From assembly GCF_900177385.1 (NCBI RefSeq), contig NZ_FXBJ01000002.1, positions 1,368,001 through 1,432,000 of the forward strand: 64,000 nucleotides of DNA, in the 5' to 3' direction. Shown here in pieces: positions 1-9,058 of this stretch. The number at the start of each line of letters is the position of its first letter. The first letter of the stretch is position 1. Below the pieces are notes generated by a model, which was not told where the DNA came from, ran no database searches, and worked only from the letters and a program-made list of their open reading frames with translations. This DNA is from Carnobacterium iners (GTDB taxonomy: Bacteria; Bacillota; Bacilli; Lactobacillales; Carnobacteriaceae). The position numbers and the translations under genes were made by a program.

Positions 1-138
1 AAACCATCTACCTAGCTAGTAATAGTAACTTACCAAGGTAGAAATAAGAACTGCTTAAAGTAATACTAAAATAGCAAGCATGAATGCAGTAGAAAACTGT
101 ATCTATGTTTGCTGTTTTTATAACAGAGAATAAAAAAA

Positions 139-175
139 GACTACAAAAGTTTTTAAAGTTCAACTTTTATAGTCT
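139..175 (-). terminator. Intrinsic terminator of spx
   Basis: A 14-bp stem with one mismatch (arms about 139-152 and 162-175) is followed, on the minus strand, by a T-rich run. It lies about 35 bp past the spx stop codon. Bases 1-138 show no gene that I can support. Confidence 0.75.
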
Positions 176-209
176 ATAATTTTGAAAATCATTATTGGTT
201 TATATTTTT

Positions 210-614
210 TTAATAATTCATTAGTATTTTTTCTTGTAGTTTTTTTAATTCTAATTTCCGAATATCACGCGGCAAGAAACGGCGAATGTCTTCTTCGTTA
301 AATCCAATTTGTAATCTCTTATCATCAATTAGAATAGGGCGCCGAATCAAACTAGGATTTTCTAAAATGACATGAATTAATTCTTTTAGAGAGATGTCTT
401 CCATATCTATATTTAAATCATGAAAGATCTGAGAACGAAATGAAATAATTTCTTCTGTTCCGTTTTCTGTTAGGCTCAGGATAACTTTAAGATCGTATTC
501 AGTTAATTGATCTTTAAATATATTTTTTTCTAAGTACTCGATATTATTCTCTTTCAACCAGGTACGTGCCTTACGGCATGAAGCACAACTCGGGGTTGTA
601 TATAGTATAATCAT
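210..614 (-). CDS. spx: Spx-family global regulator (ArsC-like fold)
   Basis: This 134-residue protein has the length of Spx (about 131). It shows the N-terminal redox switch CASC at residues 10-13, the downstream RRPILID segment and the FNEEDIRRFLP motif typical of the family. Spx proteins bind the C-terminal domain of the RNA polymerase alpha subunit and turn on thiol-oxidative stress genes; oxidation of the CxxC activates them. The ATG is preceded on the minus strand by a GAGGAGG-like ribosome binding site. The gene is monocistronic with its own terminator. It diverges from hemolysin III, from which an IS1202-type element now separates it. Lactobacillales often carry more than one spx paralogue, so the copy (spxA1 or spxA2) cannot be assigned here. 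Confidence 0.9.
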   Translation of the reverse strand: MIILYTTPSCASCRKARTWLKENNIEYLEKNIFKDQLTEYDLKVILSLTENGTEEIISFRSQIFHDLNIDMEDISLKELIHVILENPSLIRRPILIDDKRLQIGFNEEDIRRFLPRDIRKLELKKLQEKILMNY

Positions 615-738
615 TTTTTGTCCTCCTCTTAAGTCAAAGTAAAGTTAACTAGGTAAGTGGAACGGTGAAAGATTTTGAGAATTGAATTGTGATACATTAA
701 ATTACTCCAAGTATAAAAGGAAAGAGTGAGAAAAGCAA

Positions 739-766
739 TAGCAATAAGCATTTTTTATAAGATGAT
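739..766 (+). repeat. Left 28-bp target-site duplication of the IS1202-type element
   Basis: The 28 bases are identical to 2461-2488. One copy lies immediately outside each end of the element, as expected for a target duplication. IS1202-type elements are known for unusually long duplications of about 27 bp. Confidence 0.9.
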
Positions 767-2460
767 TGTCATTAACAAATGATAATGTCTTAATAGTTAA
801 CAAATGAAAATGTCCCGTAACTACGTTACTCTAATCTAGAAGGATTGGAGTGATTTGATGGGAGTTCACCTAAAGATGTTTGAAGGACAAAAATATAAGA
901 CCATAAAAAAAATAAACAATGGACAAATTTCCAAAGCTCGTGCAGAAGTCGAGTTAGCTCTATCTCGTAGACAAATCAATCGATTAATTCGGGTTTATCA
1001 GACAGAAGGTAAAAGCGGCTTTAGACATGGGAAACAGAATCGGAAACCTTCTACTGGTTTAACACCTGAAACTAAGAAAAAAATTATTACGCTTTACAAC
1101 AAGAAATATGAAGCGTTCAATCTTACACACTTTACTGAGAAATTAGTTGAAGTAGAAAATATCCAAGTCTCATACACAACGGTACGAAACTTATTGTATG
1201 AAAAAAATCTCTTATCCCCACGTGCTTTTCGACAAACAAAAAGAAAAAAACATAAGGAATTGCAAGAAAAGGAACAACATAAACAAGTACTAACAAAAAA
1301 AGAATGTCAGGTATTAAATGAATTAGATTATGTAGATACATTGAAGGCTCATCCAAGTCGTTCTCGCAAGAAATACTTTGGCGAACAGCTTCAAATGGAC
1401 GCTTCCTCTCATGATTGGTTTAAAAACGGGTCATATGCTCATTTACACGCTGCAATCGATGACGCAACTGGGATTATAGTAGGAGCCCGTTTTGATAAGG
1501 AGGAGACGCTAGACGCTTATTATGAAGTGACGGAGCAATTTTTGACCAACTACGGTATTCCTTACGAAATTTTAACAGATAACCGTACGGTTTTTATCTA
1601 TAAACAAGAAAAGCACCCTTCTGAAGAAAAGGATACTTTTACACAATTTGGATATGCCTGCCATACTTTAGGAATAAACTTACGTACAACTAGTATCCCT
1701 CAAGCAAAAGGAAAAATAGAACGGCTTTGGAATACACTCCAAGATCGTCTCCTTCAAGAAATGGCCTTATGTTCTATCCAATCAATCGATGAAGCAAATC
1801 TATTTTTGAAGCATTACATTCCTACATATAATGCCAAATTTGCTTTACAGCTCAAGGATAGCAAAAGTGCTTTTGAAAAGCTACCAAAAACAGTCATTTT
1901 GGATCATATACTCGCTCGATTTTCGCAACGAATTATCCAAAAAGGTCATGGCGTGAAGTATCAAAATAAGCTTTATCGCTTGCATGATCAAAACCAGCAG
2001 GTTTTACTTACTCCAAAAACAAGCGTCATGATTATCCATACAAAGGGAAATGAGTTATACGCTAGCGTTGATAATTCGGTGTTTTCCTTACAAGAAATTT
2101 TATTACATGAAGAAGTATCGAAAGAATTAGATGAACCCGTAAGAGCGAGAAAGACTCAATTAGTAATACCGGCCTTATCTCATCCTTGGAAAAAACCATC
2201 CTATGATCGTTATCTTAGAAATAAAAAACAAAAAGAAGCTATAAAAAAAGGTGCTTTACTCAAATAAAGTAGCGAACCAATTTTGTATAGCTTTTTTATA
2301 GCAGTTGTTTAGGATGGTTGCTTCATGGTTTTTGAAGGAATTATCCTGAACAACTTTAGCAAGCGAAGCGCGGTCGTTAATCTGCGAAAGCGAGTAAAAA
2401 GGGTTGATAATCCAAACTCATTATTATATAAAAACGGGACATTTTCATTTATCATTGACA
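767..2460 (+). mobile_element. IS1202-type (ISNCY) insertion sequence, complete
   Basis: The element is about 1694 bp. It starts TGTCATTAAC and its right end, read in reverse complement, starts TGTCAATGATAAATG, giving imperfect terminal inverted repeats. A second motif ending AAATGAAAATGTCCCG occurs inside both ends, so the ends carry a repeated sub-terminal block. It encodes one transposase. Perfect 28-bp direct repeats flank it, which points to a fairly recent transposition into the spx-hlyIII intergenic region. Confidence 0.88.
858..2267 (+). CDS. IS1202-type DDE transposase
   Basis: The 469-residue protein has an N-terminal helix-turn-helix region (about residues 15-60) followed by an rve-like integrase core. 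The likely acidic triad is D in QMDAS (about residue 179), D in LTDNR and E in GKIERLW. The ATG at 858 is chosen over the in-frame TTG one codon earlier because GGAG at 847-850 is correctly spaced. The reading frame is intact and both element ends are present, so the copy is probably active. It catalyses strand transfer of the host element and has no role in neighbouring metabolism. Confidence 0.9.
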   Translation: MGVHLKMFEGQKYKTIKKINNGQISKARAEVELALSRRQINRLIRVYQTEGKSGFRHGKQNRKPSTGLTPETKKKIITLYNKKYEAFNLTHFTEKLVEVENIQVSYTTVRNLLYEKNLLSPRAFRQTKRKKHKELQEKEQHKQVLTKKECQVLNELDYVDTLKAHPSRSRKKYFGEQLQMDASSHDWFKNGSYAHLHAAIDDATGIIVGARFDKEETLDAYYEVTEQFLTNYGIPYEILTDNRTVFIYKQEKHPSEEKDTFTQFGYACHTLGINLRTTSIPQAKGKIERLWNTLQDRLLQEMALCSIQSIDEANLFLKHYIPTYNAKFALQLKDSKSAFEKLPKTVILDHILARFSQRIIQKGHGVKYQNKLYRLHDQNQQVLLTPKTSVMIIHTKGNELYASVDNSVFSLQEILLHEEVSKELDEPVRARKTQLVIPALSHPWKKPSYDRYLRNKKQKEAIKKGALLK

Positions 2461-2488
2461 TAGCAATAAGCATTTTTTATAAGATGAT
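2461..2488 (+). repeat. Right 28-bp target-site duplication of the IS1202-type element
   Basis: Perfect copy of 739-766. No mismatch has built up between the copies. Confidence 0.9.
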
Positions 2489-2556
2489 GTAAACTTATAT
2501 CATTTGAATAAACAATAATCATTTTATATATTTAGAGATAATGTTAAATCTAAAAG

Positions 2557-2577
2557 ACATAGTTATTAAAACTATGT
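2557..2577. repeat. Palindrome upstream of hlyIII
   Basis: ACATAGT and ACTATGT form a perfect 7-bp inverted repeat around a 7-nt spacer. It abuts a possible -35 (TTGAAT, 2577-2582) for the hemolysin III gene, so it could be an operator. No regulator can be assigned. Confidence 0.35.
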
Positions 2578-2649
2578 TGAATGGTTTTGTAATCTATGAT
2601 AGAGTGAGTAAAGATAATCAGTTTAAATTTGAAAAGGTGGAGGATAAAC

Positions 2650-3297
2650 ATGAAAAAAATCCCGAATTTCTCTAAAAAGTACTTAATTACAAATGAAGTA
2701 TTAAATGCAGTAACTCATGGTATAGGAGTTGGTTTAAGCATTGCCGGACTCATTATTTTAATTTTAAAAGGAATTAAGTCAGGCTCTACTCTTGAATTGG
2801 TCTCTTATTGTATATTTGGTTCATCTTTAATTTTACTCTATTTGAGTTCAACACTTTATCATAGTTTAATTTTTACAAAAGCCAGAAAAGTATTTAAAAT
2901 TTTTGATCATAGCAGTATCTATATTCTCATTGCAGGAAGTTATACACCGTTATGTCTTATAACGATTGGTGGAGTAAAGGGCTGGGCTTTATTTTATGTT
3001 GTTTGGACTATCGCTCTCTTAGGTGTTATCTATAAAAGTATCTGGATAGAAAGTTTTAAAAATGTCTCAACCTTATTGTATATCGGTATGGGCTGGTTGT
3101 GCATAGTTGCAATCAAAGAGCTTTATACCGGGCTTGGAATGAATGGTTTTGGGCTGTTATTGGCAGGCGGTTTAGCATTCACAATTGGAGCAGCCTTTTA
3201 TAGTATGCGTTCAGTGAAGTATATGCATGTTTTATGGCATCTATTTGTTATGACAGGAACGGCGTTTGTTTATTTTAGTATTTTAATTTACGCTTAG
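2650..3297 (+). CDS. Hemolysin III family (PAQR-like) membrane protein
   Basis: The 215-residue protein is strongly hydrophobic with about seven membrane segments. It keeps the PAQR/HlyIII signature residues: THGIG near the N-terminus, SSTLYHS after helix 2, and HLFVM in the last helix. These His and Ser residues match the metal site of the family. An upstream in-frame TTG exists, but ATG 2650 is preferred because GGTGGAGG lies just before it. Its cellular role is not settled; family members have been called hemolysins or membrane-homeostasis proteins. The IS1202-type element inserted about 160 bp upstream. A strong terminator follows, so it is transcribed alone. Confidence 0.85.
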   Translation: MKKIPNFSKKYLITNEVLNAVTHGIGVGLSIAGLIILILKGIKSGSTLELVSYCIFGSSLILLYLSSTLYHSLIFTKARKVFKIFDHSSIYILIAGSYTPLCLITIGGVKGWALFYVVWTIALLGVIYKSIWIESFKNVSTLLYIGMGWLCIVAIKELYTGLGMNGFGLLLAGGLAFTIGAAFYSMRSVKYMHVLWHLFVMTGTAFVYFSILIYA

Positions 3298-3310
3298 TAC
3301 TCTTTTTTTT

Positions 3311-3367
3311 AAAGTTTGTTCCATTTATTTCGGTTAACTACGAAATAAATGGAACAAACTTTTTTTA
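3311..3367. terminator. Strong bidirectional intrinsic terminator
   Basis: A perfect 22-bp stem (3311-3332 with 3341-3362) around an 8-nt loop is flanked by T-runs on the plus side and A-runs before it. It insulates hlyIII from the PTS operon. Confidence 0.92.
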
Positions 3368-3478
3368 TTAATAAATAATATTCTAAAAAAGTAGAATAGA
3401 ATTTACGATAGAATTTATAATTTTAATAGTTAAAATTATAAAATAAATCTTAAAGAAAATATTTTCTTTATAAAAATA

Positions 3479-3507
3479 TTGACGAAAATATTTACATGAA
3501 GTAGAAT
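3479..3507 (+). promoter_or_regulatory. Sigma-A promoter of the PTS-nanE operon
   Basis: TTGACG (3479-3484) and TAGAAT (3502-3507) are separated by 17 bp. Each hexamer differs from consensus at one position. The start codon lies 42 bp downstream, with an AAAGGAG ribosome binding site. Confidence 0.75.
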
Positions 3508-3549
3508 AAGCGATAGAAAATAAATACAGACTATAAAGGAGTAGAATAA

Positions 3550-5088
3550 ATGAAAACTTTTTTTGAGAAAGCACAACAATTTGGGAAATCTTTTATGTTA
3601 CCGATTGCAATTCTCCCAGCAGCAGGTTTATTGCTTGGTATTGGAGGAGCGTTATCAAATCCTAATACCGTTCTTGCTTATCCGGTATTAGATGTTAGTT
3701 GGTTGCAAGCACTATTTACAATCATGAGTAGTGCAGGTAGTATCGTTTTTGCTAACTTATCCGTTATATTCGCGGTTGGTGTAGCTATCGGATTGGCACG
3801 TTACGACAAAGGAACTGCCGCTTTAGCTGCTTTAATTGGTTTTTTAGTGATGCACGCAACGACAAATGCTATTTTAGGTCTGAATGGTAGCTTAGTAACA
3901 GAAAATTTAGCTGCTGTAGGACAAGGAGTTACATTGGGTATTCAAACGCTAGAATCAGGAGTTTTTGGTGGTATTTTAGTTGGAATAATGGCTTCATATT
4001 TGCACAATCGTTTTTATAAAATTGAATTGCCTCAATACCTTGGTTTCTTTGGTGGATCACGTTTTGTACCAATTATCACATCATTCGGTGCAATTATTTT
4101 AGGAAGCATTATGTACTTTGTTTGGCCTCTTTTCCAAAACGTTATCTTCAGTATTGGAGATATCGTTAATGCAACAGGGTACATTGGAACATTTTTCTAC
4201 GGTTTTATTTTACGTTTATTAGGACCTTTTGGATTACATCATATTTTCTATTTACCATTCTGGCAAACAGCATTGGGTGGAACGTTAGAAGTTGGAGGCA
4301 ACTTAGTTCAAGGAACGCAAAATATTTTCTTTGCACAGTTAGCAGATCCCGCAACGACTCAATTCTTTGAAGGAACATCACGCTTTATGTCTGGTCGCTT
4401 TATCACGATGATGTTTGGTTTAGTAGGTGCTGCATTCGCTATTTACCAAACAGCTAAACCTGAAAATAAAAAAGTAGTCGGCGGACTAATGTTATCAGCT
4501 GCTTTAACTTCTTTCTTAACGGGAATTACTGAGCCACTAGAATTTTCATTCCTATTTATTGCACCAGCATTATACGTTGTTCATGCATTTTTTGATGGAC
4601 TAGCCTTCATGCTAGCGCATATCTTTGAAATTACTATTGGTCAAACCTTTTCAGGTGGATTTATAGACTTTATCCTTTTTGGAGTCTTACAAGGGAATGC
4701 TAAAACAAACTGGATTACAGTTATTTTAATTGGAATTTTCTGGTTCTTCCTATATTACTTCGTATTTAAATTTCTTATCTTAAAATTTAACTTTAAAACA
4801 CCAGGACGTACAGATGAATTAGAAGTAGCAGAGAATAAGGAAAATTATGAAGGTCGCGCACTAAATATTATCCATGCATTAGGTGGAGAAGAAAATATCG
4901 TGAACGTAGACAATTGTGCAACACGACTACGCATAACGGTAAAAGATGGCAAAAAAGTAAACAAAGAAGCGCTAAAAGAGACAGGCAGTAAAGGTGTTTT
5001 AATCAGAGGAAATGGGATACAAATTATTTGCGGCCCCCAAGTTACGGTCATTAAAAATGAAGTAACAGAAATTTTAGGAGATGAGTAG
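3550..5088 (+). CDS. PTS EIICB transporter, glucose/N-acetylhexosamine superfamily
   Basis: This 512-residue permease has an EIIC domain (about residues 1-415, roughly ten membrane segments, with the GITEPLEF substrate-loop motif) and a C-terminal EIIB domain. The EIIB phosphorylation site is the Cys in DNCATRLRI. There is no EIIA domain, so phosphate must come from a separate EIIA, such as the one at 59914. The stop overlaps the start region of nanE, so the two genes are co-transcribed and probably translationally coupled. That context suggests the imported sugar is N-acetylmannosamine or a related amino sugar, delivered as its 6-phosphate. The substrate is an inference; glucose or glucosamine cannot be excluded from sequence alone. 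Confidence 0.85.
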   Translation: MKTFFEKAQQFGKSFMLPIAILPAAGLLLGIGGALSNPNTVLAYPVLDVSWLQALFTIMSSAGSIVFANLSVIFAVGVAIGLARYDKGTAALAALIGFLVMHATTNAILGLNGSLVTENLAAVGQGVTLGIQTLESGVFGGILVGIMASYLHNRFYKIELPQYLGFFGGSRFVPIITSFGAIILGSIMYFVWPLFQNVIFSIGDIVNATGYIGTFFYGFILRLLGPFGLHHIFYLPFWQTALGGTLEVGGNLVQGTQNIFFAQLADPATTQFFEGTSRFMSGRFITMMFGLVGAAFAIYQTAKPENKKVVGGLMLSAALTSFLTGITEPLEFSFLFIAPALYVVHAFFDGLAFMLAHIFEITIGQTFSGGFIDFILFGVLQGNAKTNWITVILIGIFWFFLYYFVFKFLILKFNFKTPGRTDELEVAENKENYEGRALNIIHALGGEENIVNVDNCATRLRITVKDGKKVNKEALKETGSKGVLIRGNGIQIICGPQVTVIKNEVTEILGDE

Positions 5089-5089
5089 C

Positions 5090-5779
5090 ATGGTGAATAT
5101 GTTAGGGAAAGTAAAATCAAAATTGATTGTATCTTGTCAAGCTTTAGAAGATGAGCCATTACACAGTTCGTATATTATGGGACGGATGGCTGTAGCGGTA
5201 GAAGAAGGTGGAGCCAGTGGAATTAGAGCGAACTCAAAAGAAGATATTATTGAAATCAAGAAAAATATAACTCTGCCAGTAGTGGGTATTGTAAAACGTG
5301 ATTACGAAGATTCAGATATTTATATTACAGCTACGATGAAAGAAATTCATGAGCTAGCAGAATCAAATTGTGAAATGATTGCATTAGATGCAACGTGTCG
5401 CAAACGTCATCATGGTGAGAAATTAGCTGATTTCGTCCAAACCATCCGTTCAACTTATCCACACATATTATTAATGGCGGATATTTCAACATTGAAAGAA
5501 GCAGTAGAAGCAGAAAGATTAGGATTTGATTGTGTGTCAACAACCTTAATGGGGTACACAAAAGAGTCTGAAGGACACAACATCGCAGATGATGATTTTG
5601 CAAGATTAAAAGTGATTTTGAAGACAGTGACGATTCCCGTTATTGCCGAAGGACATGTAGATACGCCTGAAAAAGCCAAACGTTGTCAAGAATTAGGCGT
5701 TTACTCAATGGTCGTTGGTAGTGCAATTACAAGACCTCAATTAATCACAAAGGCATTTATCGATAAGATAACTAATTAA
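5090..5779 (+). CDS. nanE: N-acetylmannosamine-6-phosphate 2-epimerase
   Basis: NanE converts ManNAc-6-phosphate to GlcNAc-6-phosphate, which then enters amino-sugar catabolism. The 229-residue protein shows the TIM-barrel signatures of the family: VSCQA near the N-terminus, GASGIRANS, LPVVGIVKRDY, IALDAT, LMADIS and VIAEGHV. I place the start at ATG 5090 because AGGAG at about 5075 is then 9-10 nt away; the ATG at 5081 would sit too close to it. No sialic acid lyase or kinase gene lies nearby, so the operon looks specialised for ManNAc taken up already phosphorylated by the preceding PTS. Confidence 0.92.
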   Translation: MVNMLGKVKSKLIVSCQALEDEPLHSSYIMGRMAVAVEEGGASGIRANSKEDIIEIKKNITLPVVGIVKRDYEDSDIYITATMKEIHELAESNCEMIALDATCRKRHHGEKLADFVQTIRSTYPHILLMADISTLKEAVEAERLGFDCVSTTLMGYTKESEGHNIADDDFARLKVILKTVTIPVIAEGHVDTPEKAKRCQELGVYSMVVGSAITRPQLITKAFIDKITN

Positions 5780-5780
5780 T

Positions 5781-5826
5781 AAAAAGACAAAAACAGGAGT
5801 TTATAATCTGTTTTTGCCTTTTTTGT
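5781..5826 (+). terminator. Terminator after nanE
   Basis: Arms at 5781-5796 and 5808-5825 pair with one mismatch, and the right arm runs into a T-rich tract. Confidence 0.85.
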
Positions 5827-6192
5827 TAATCAGTTTAAAAGACTTTTCCTTTTGGCTGTAAAGAAAGAATAGCATTTATTAAAATGAAAATCAGATACTT
5901 CTCACAAATAAATAGAGTAGTCGAAAGGTAGAAAAAAAGCTTTCTATTTTATGATTAATTTAAAATGAAAGCAACTAAAAGAAACTTTCTAAAACAGTCT
6001 TTTTTGTGGTAAAATTTAGTTTACAATTTATTGACTTTAAGACTAGAATGTTTAGCTATAGAATGATACGATAACGCTTGAATGCTCTTTAAAGAAAATG
6101 CGATTAGAAAATAGAGTGCGCTGACTAAACAATAAGAATTAAGATAAAAATAAGTAAGAAAATATAAAACAACTTGGAGGGTATAACACACG
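5827..6192 (+). promoter_or_regulatory. Intergenic leader of trkA with candidate promoter
   Basis: The 366-bp region has no credible gene. A candidate promoter is TTTACA (6020-6025), an 18-bp spacer and TAGAAT (6044-6049), about 145 nt before trkA. I looked for a c-di-AMP (ydaO-type) riboswitch, common before potassium transporter genes, and did not recognise its conserved core. The long leader may still hold an unrecognised element. Confidence 0.5.
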
Positions 6193-7569
6193 ATGAAAAT
6201 TGTTATTGTAGGTGGAGGGAAAGTTGGCGAATTTCTTTGTGTCGCACTCTCTACAGAAGGAAACGACGTCATTCTGATTGAGAAAAATAGTAGGATTTTA
6301 GAAAGAATAGTTAATAAAACTGAAATCATTGGAATTGTTGGCAATGGTGCAAACTATGATGTTCAAATAGAGGCGAATGTCCCTGAATGTGATGTATTTA
6401 TTGCAGTAACCGAAATGGATGAAATCAACATGATTGCTTCTATTATAGCAAAGAAATTAGGCGCTAAAAACACTATTTTAAGAGCAAGGAATAGAGAATA
6501 TTCATCTCATATAGATTTTGTTCGCGAAAGCTTAGGCATCACTATGCTGATTAATCCTGAACTAGAAGCTGCTAAACATATGGCTAACTTAATCAAATTT
6601 CCTTCGGCATTGAGCGTAGAATCATTTGTTTATGGACGAGTAAATATGGTGGAATTAGAAATCAATGAAAAAAGTAAATTAGCTAATATTAATTTAGTGG
6701 AATTCAAAAACCAGCATAAAGATATTATGGTTATGATTGTTCTTAGAGGTGAAGAAGCCTTTATTCCTTTTGGTGAGAGTATTTTACAAAAAGGAGACCG
6801 TATTTATGTGACCGGTGGTCAAAAACAATTAAATAAATTTTATAAAGCAGCAGGTTCTTATAAAGAAAAAATCAGATCCGTGATGATAATCGGTGGAGGA
6901 AGAATTACTTATTATCTACTATCTCTATTAGCTCCACTGAAACTAAACATCAAAGTTATTGAGCACAATGAGGAAAAAGCTATTGAATTAAGTAGTCATT
7001 TTCCAGAGGTAGTTGTTATTAATGGAGATGGAACAGACCAAACGTTATTAGATGAAGAGCGCATGGAAATGTACGATGCTGTTATTAGTTTAACAGGCGT
7101 AGACGAAGAAAATGTTATCAACTCGATGTATGCTGCAAAAAAAGATGTGAAAAAAATCATTACAAAAATTAACCGCATTTCGCTAATGAAAATACTTGGC
7201 AGTGTTGGCTTGCAATCGGTAATTACACCAAAACAAATTATTGCTAATTCAATCATCCGTTTTGTCCGCTCACTAGAAGAGTCTGAAGGTTCAGATGTTG
7301 AGGCTTTATATCGTCTAGCGTATGATCAAGTAGAAGTCCTTCAGTTTAAAGTTAAAGAAAGCAGTAAAATTATCAATATCCCATTAAGTCAGTTAAATAC
7401 TAAAAATAACCTCTTAATTGCTTATATCATTAGAAAAAAGAAAGTTATTTTCCCTGATGGAAAAGACGTTATTAAACCAAAAGATTATGTTGTTGTCGTA
7501 AGCTCAAACAGCTACTTTAATGATATTGATGATATAAGAGAGCCAAATAAGGTCAAAAAAAATGAATAA
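6193..7569 (+). CDS. trkA: Trk potassium uptake regulatory subunit TrkA
   Basis: TrkA gates the TrkH potassium channel in response to nucleotides. The 458-residue protein has two Rossmann RCK_N domains and two RCK_C domains in the order N-C-N-C (about residues 1-125, 140-220, 228-350, 370-450). The first Rossmann begins MKIVIVGGGKVG and the second VMIIGGGRITYY. The ribosome binding site is TTGGAGGG. The gene overlaps trkH by 8 nt, a typical coupled arrangement for equal expression. Length and duplication match the two-domain Trk form rather than the single-domain KtrA/C form. Confidence 0.93.
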   Translation: MKIVIVGGGKVGEFLCVALSTEGNDVILIEKNSRILERIVNKTEIIGIVGNGANYDVQIEANVPECDVFIAVTEMDEINMIASIIAKKLGAKNTILRARNREYSSHIDFVRESLGITMLINPELEAAKHMANLIKFPSALSVESFVYGRVNMVELEINEKSKLANINLVEFKNQHKDIMVMIVLRGEEAFIPFGESILQKGDRIYVTGGQKQLNKFYKAAGSYKEKIRSVMIIGGGRITYYLLSLLAPLKLNIKVIEHNEEKAIELSSHFPEVVVINGDGTDQTLLDEERMEMYDAVISLTGVDEENVINSMYAAKKDVKKIITKINRISLMKILGSVGLQSVITPKQIIANSIIRFVRSLEESEGSDVEALYRLAYDQVEVLQFKVKESSKIINIPLSQLNTKNNLLIAYIIRKKKVIFPDGKDVIKPKDYVVVVSSNSYFNDIDDIREPNKVKKNE

Positions 7570-9007
7570 GTCAGTTGTGAAATTTATAATTGGAAGAATT
7601 TTAAGAATCGAAGCAGTTTTAATGATTGCTCCTCTGATTGTTAGCTTCATTTATAAAGAAGATAGAGTGTATCAATTTAGTTTTCTAATTGTTATGGCCG
7701 TTTTAGTACTGATTAGCTATTTATTGTGTAGAGGTGAAGTTGATAAGCGTCAGATGTATGCTAAAGAAGGATTTATTATTGTTTCACTATCATGGATCAT
7801 CCTATCGTTTTTTGGTTCTTTGCCTTTTGTTATAAGTGGCGATATTCCTTCTTTTGTCGATGCTTTTTTTGAGACAAGTAGTGGGTTTACAACAACAGGT
7901 TCAAGTATCTTAACCGATGTTGAAGCATTAGCCCATTCTATGTTATTTTGGCGAAGCTTTACACATTTAGTTGGAGGTATGGGGGTATTGGTCTTTGCGC
8001 TAGCTGTTATGCCACAAACGGGATCAGAATCCGTCCATATCATGAAAGCAGAAGTACCTGGTCCAGTCTTCGGTAAGGTTGTAGCAAAGTTATCTGCTTC
8101 GGCTAGAATTTTATATATGATTTATCTTTCAATGGCTGCAGTGATGGTTGTTTTATTGCTTTTCGGAGGGATGAGTTTTTTTGACGCGTTGTTGCATGCC
8201 TTCGGGACAGCGGGTACTGGTGGTTTCGGAGTTCGAAATGGTAGTATACTAGCCTATGATAGCACCTATATCGATGTTGTTTTAAGTGTTGGTATGATTT
8301 TATTCGGAATTAACTTCAATTTGTATTATTTTATTTTAATTGGGCGTATAAAAGAAGCGTTTAGCAGTGAAGAATTACGTTGGTATTTTGCTATCATTGG
8401 GTCTGCCATTCTTTTCATTTGTTTAAATATTTATACTACGTATGAATCAATTGGTATTATGGTAAGAGATGTCTTCTTTTCAGTATCTTCGATTATTACG
8501 ACAACAGGTTTTTCGACCGTCAACTTTGGAGAATGGCCACTTTTTTCAAGGATGATTTTATTGTCGTTGATGTTTTTTGGTGGTATGGCGGGATCTACAG
8601 CTGGAGGTTTGAAAATTTCAAGAATAGCATTACTAATAAAATCGGCCAGTGCTGAGTTTAAAAGAATGAGCCAACCAAATCGTATCGTAGTCATCAAATA
8701 TGAAAAAAAGACTATTGAACAAGATGCTCTTCGAAGTGTAGTAAATTACTTATTGGTTTATATTGTCATTTTTATAGCTTTAGTTTTAATTATCTCGTTA
8801 GATTTTAACGACTTTGAATCTGCATTTAGTTCAATTGTAGCAACATTTAACAACATTGGCCCTGGTTTAGGTGTAGTCGGGCCAATGGGAGGCTATTCAG
8901 GACTATCTGATTGGTCAAAAATTTTATTGTCTTTCGTTATGATTGCTGGCAGACTGGAAATATTCCCAATTATTATTCTTTTTTCTAGTAGAACGTGGAG
9001 AAGGTAA
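7562..9007 (+). CDS. trkH: Trk potassium transporter membrane subunit TrkH
   Basis: The 481-residue integral membrane protein moves K+ inward together with TrkA. It shows the four-fold selectivity-filter motifs of the SKT superfamily: TTTGSS (about residue 112), GTAGTGGF, TTTGFSTVNF and NNIGPGLG. The hallmark GGMAGSTAGGLKISR segment is present. Its start lies inside the end of trkA. A bidirectional hairpin ends the transcript just before the convergent RpiR gene. Confidence 0.93.
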   Translation: MNKSVVKFIIGRILRIEAVLMIAPLIVSFIYKEDRVYQFSFLIVMAVLVLISYLLCRGEVDKRQMYAKEGFIIVSLSWIILSFFGSLPFVISGDIPSFVDAFFETSSGFTTTGSSILTDVEALAHSMLFWRSFTHLVGGMGVLVFALAVMPQTGSESVHIMKAEVPGPVFGKVVAKLSASARILYMIYLSMAAVMVVLLLFGGMSFFDALLHAFGTAGTGGFGVRNGSILAYDSTYIDVVLSVGMILFGINFNLYYFILIGRIKEAFSSEELRWYFAIIGSAILFICLNIYTTYESIGIMVRDVFFSVSSIITTTGFSTVNFGEWPLFSRMILLSLMFFGGMAGSTAGGLKISRIALLIKSASAEFKRMSQPNRIVVIKYEKKTIEQDALRSVVNYLLVYIVIFIALVLIISLDFNDFESAFSSIVATFNNIGPGLGVVGPMGGYSGLSDWSKILLSFVMIAGRLEIFPIIILFSSRTWRR

Positions 9008-9013
9008 ACCATT

Positions 9014-9058
9014 AAATAAAAAGAGAGCTAGACAATTTGTCTAACTCTCTTTTTATTT
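9014..9058. terminator. Bidirectional terminator between trkH and the RpiR gene
   Basis: Arms 9014-9034 and 9040-9058 form a long stem with minimal mismatch and A/T tails on both sides. The right arm covers the stop codon of the minus-strand gene. Confidence 0.88.

Noticed and set aside
5827-6192. c-di-AMP riboswitch before trkA
   Set aside because: The conserved core motifs were not recognised; only a candidate promoter remains.
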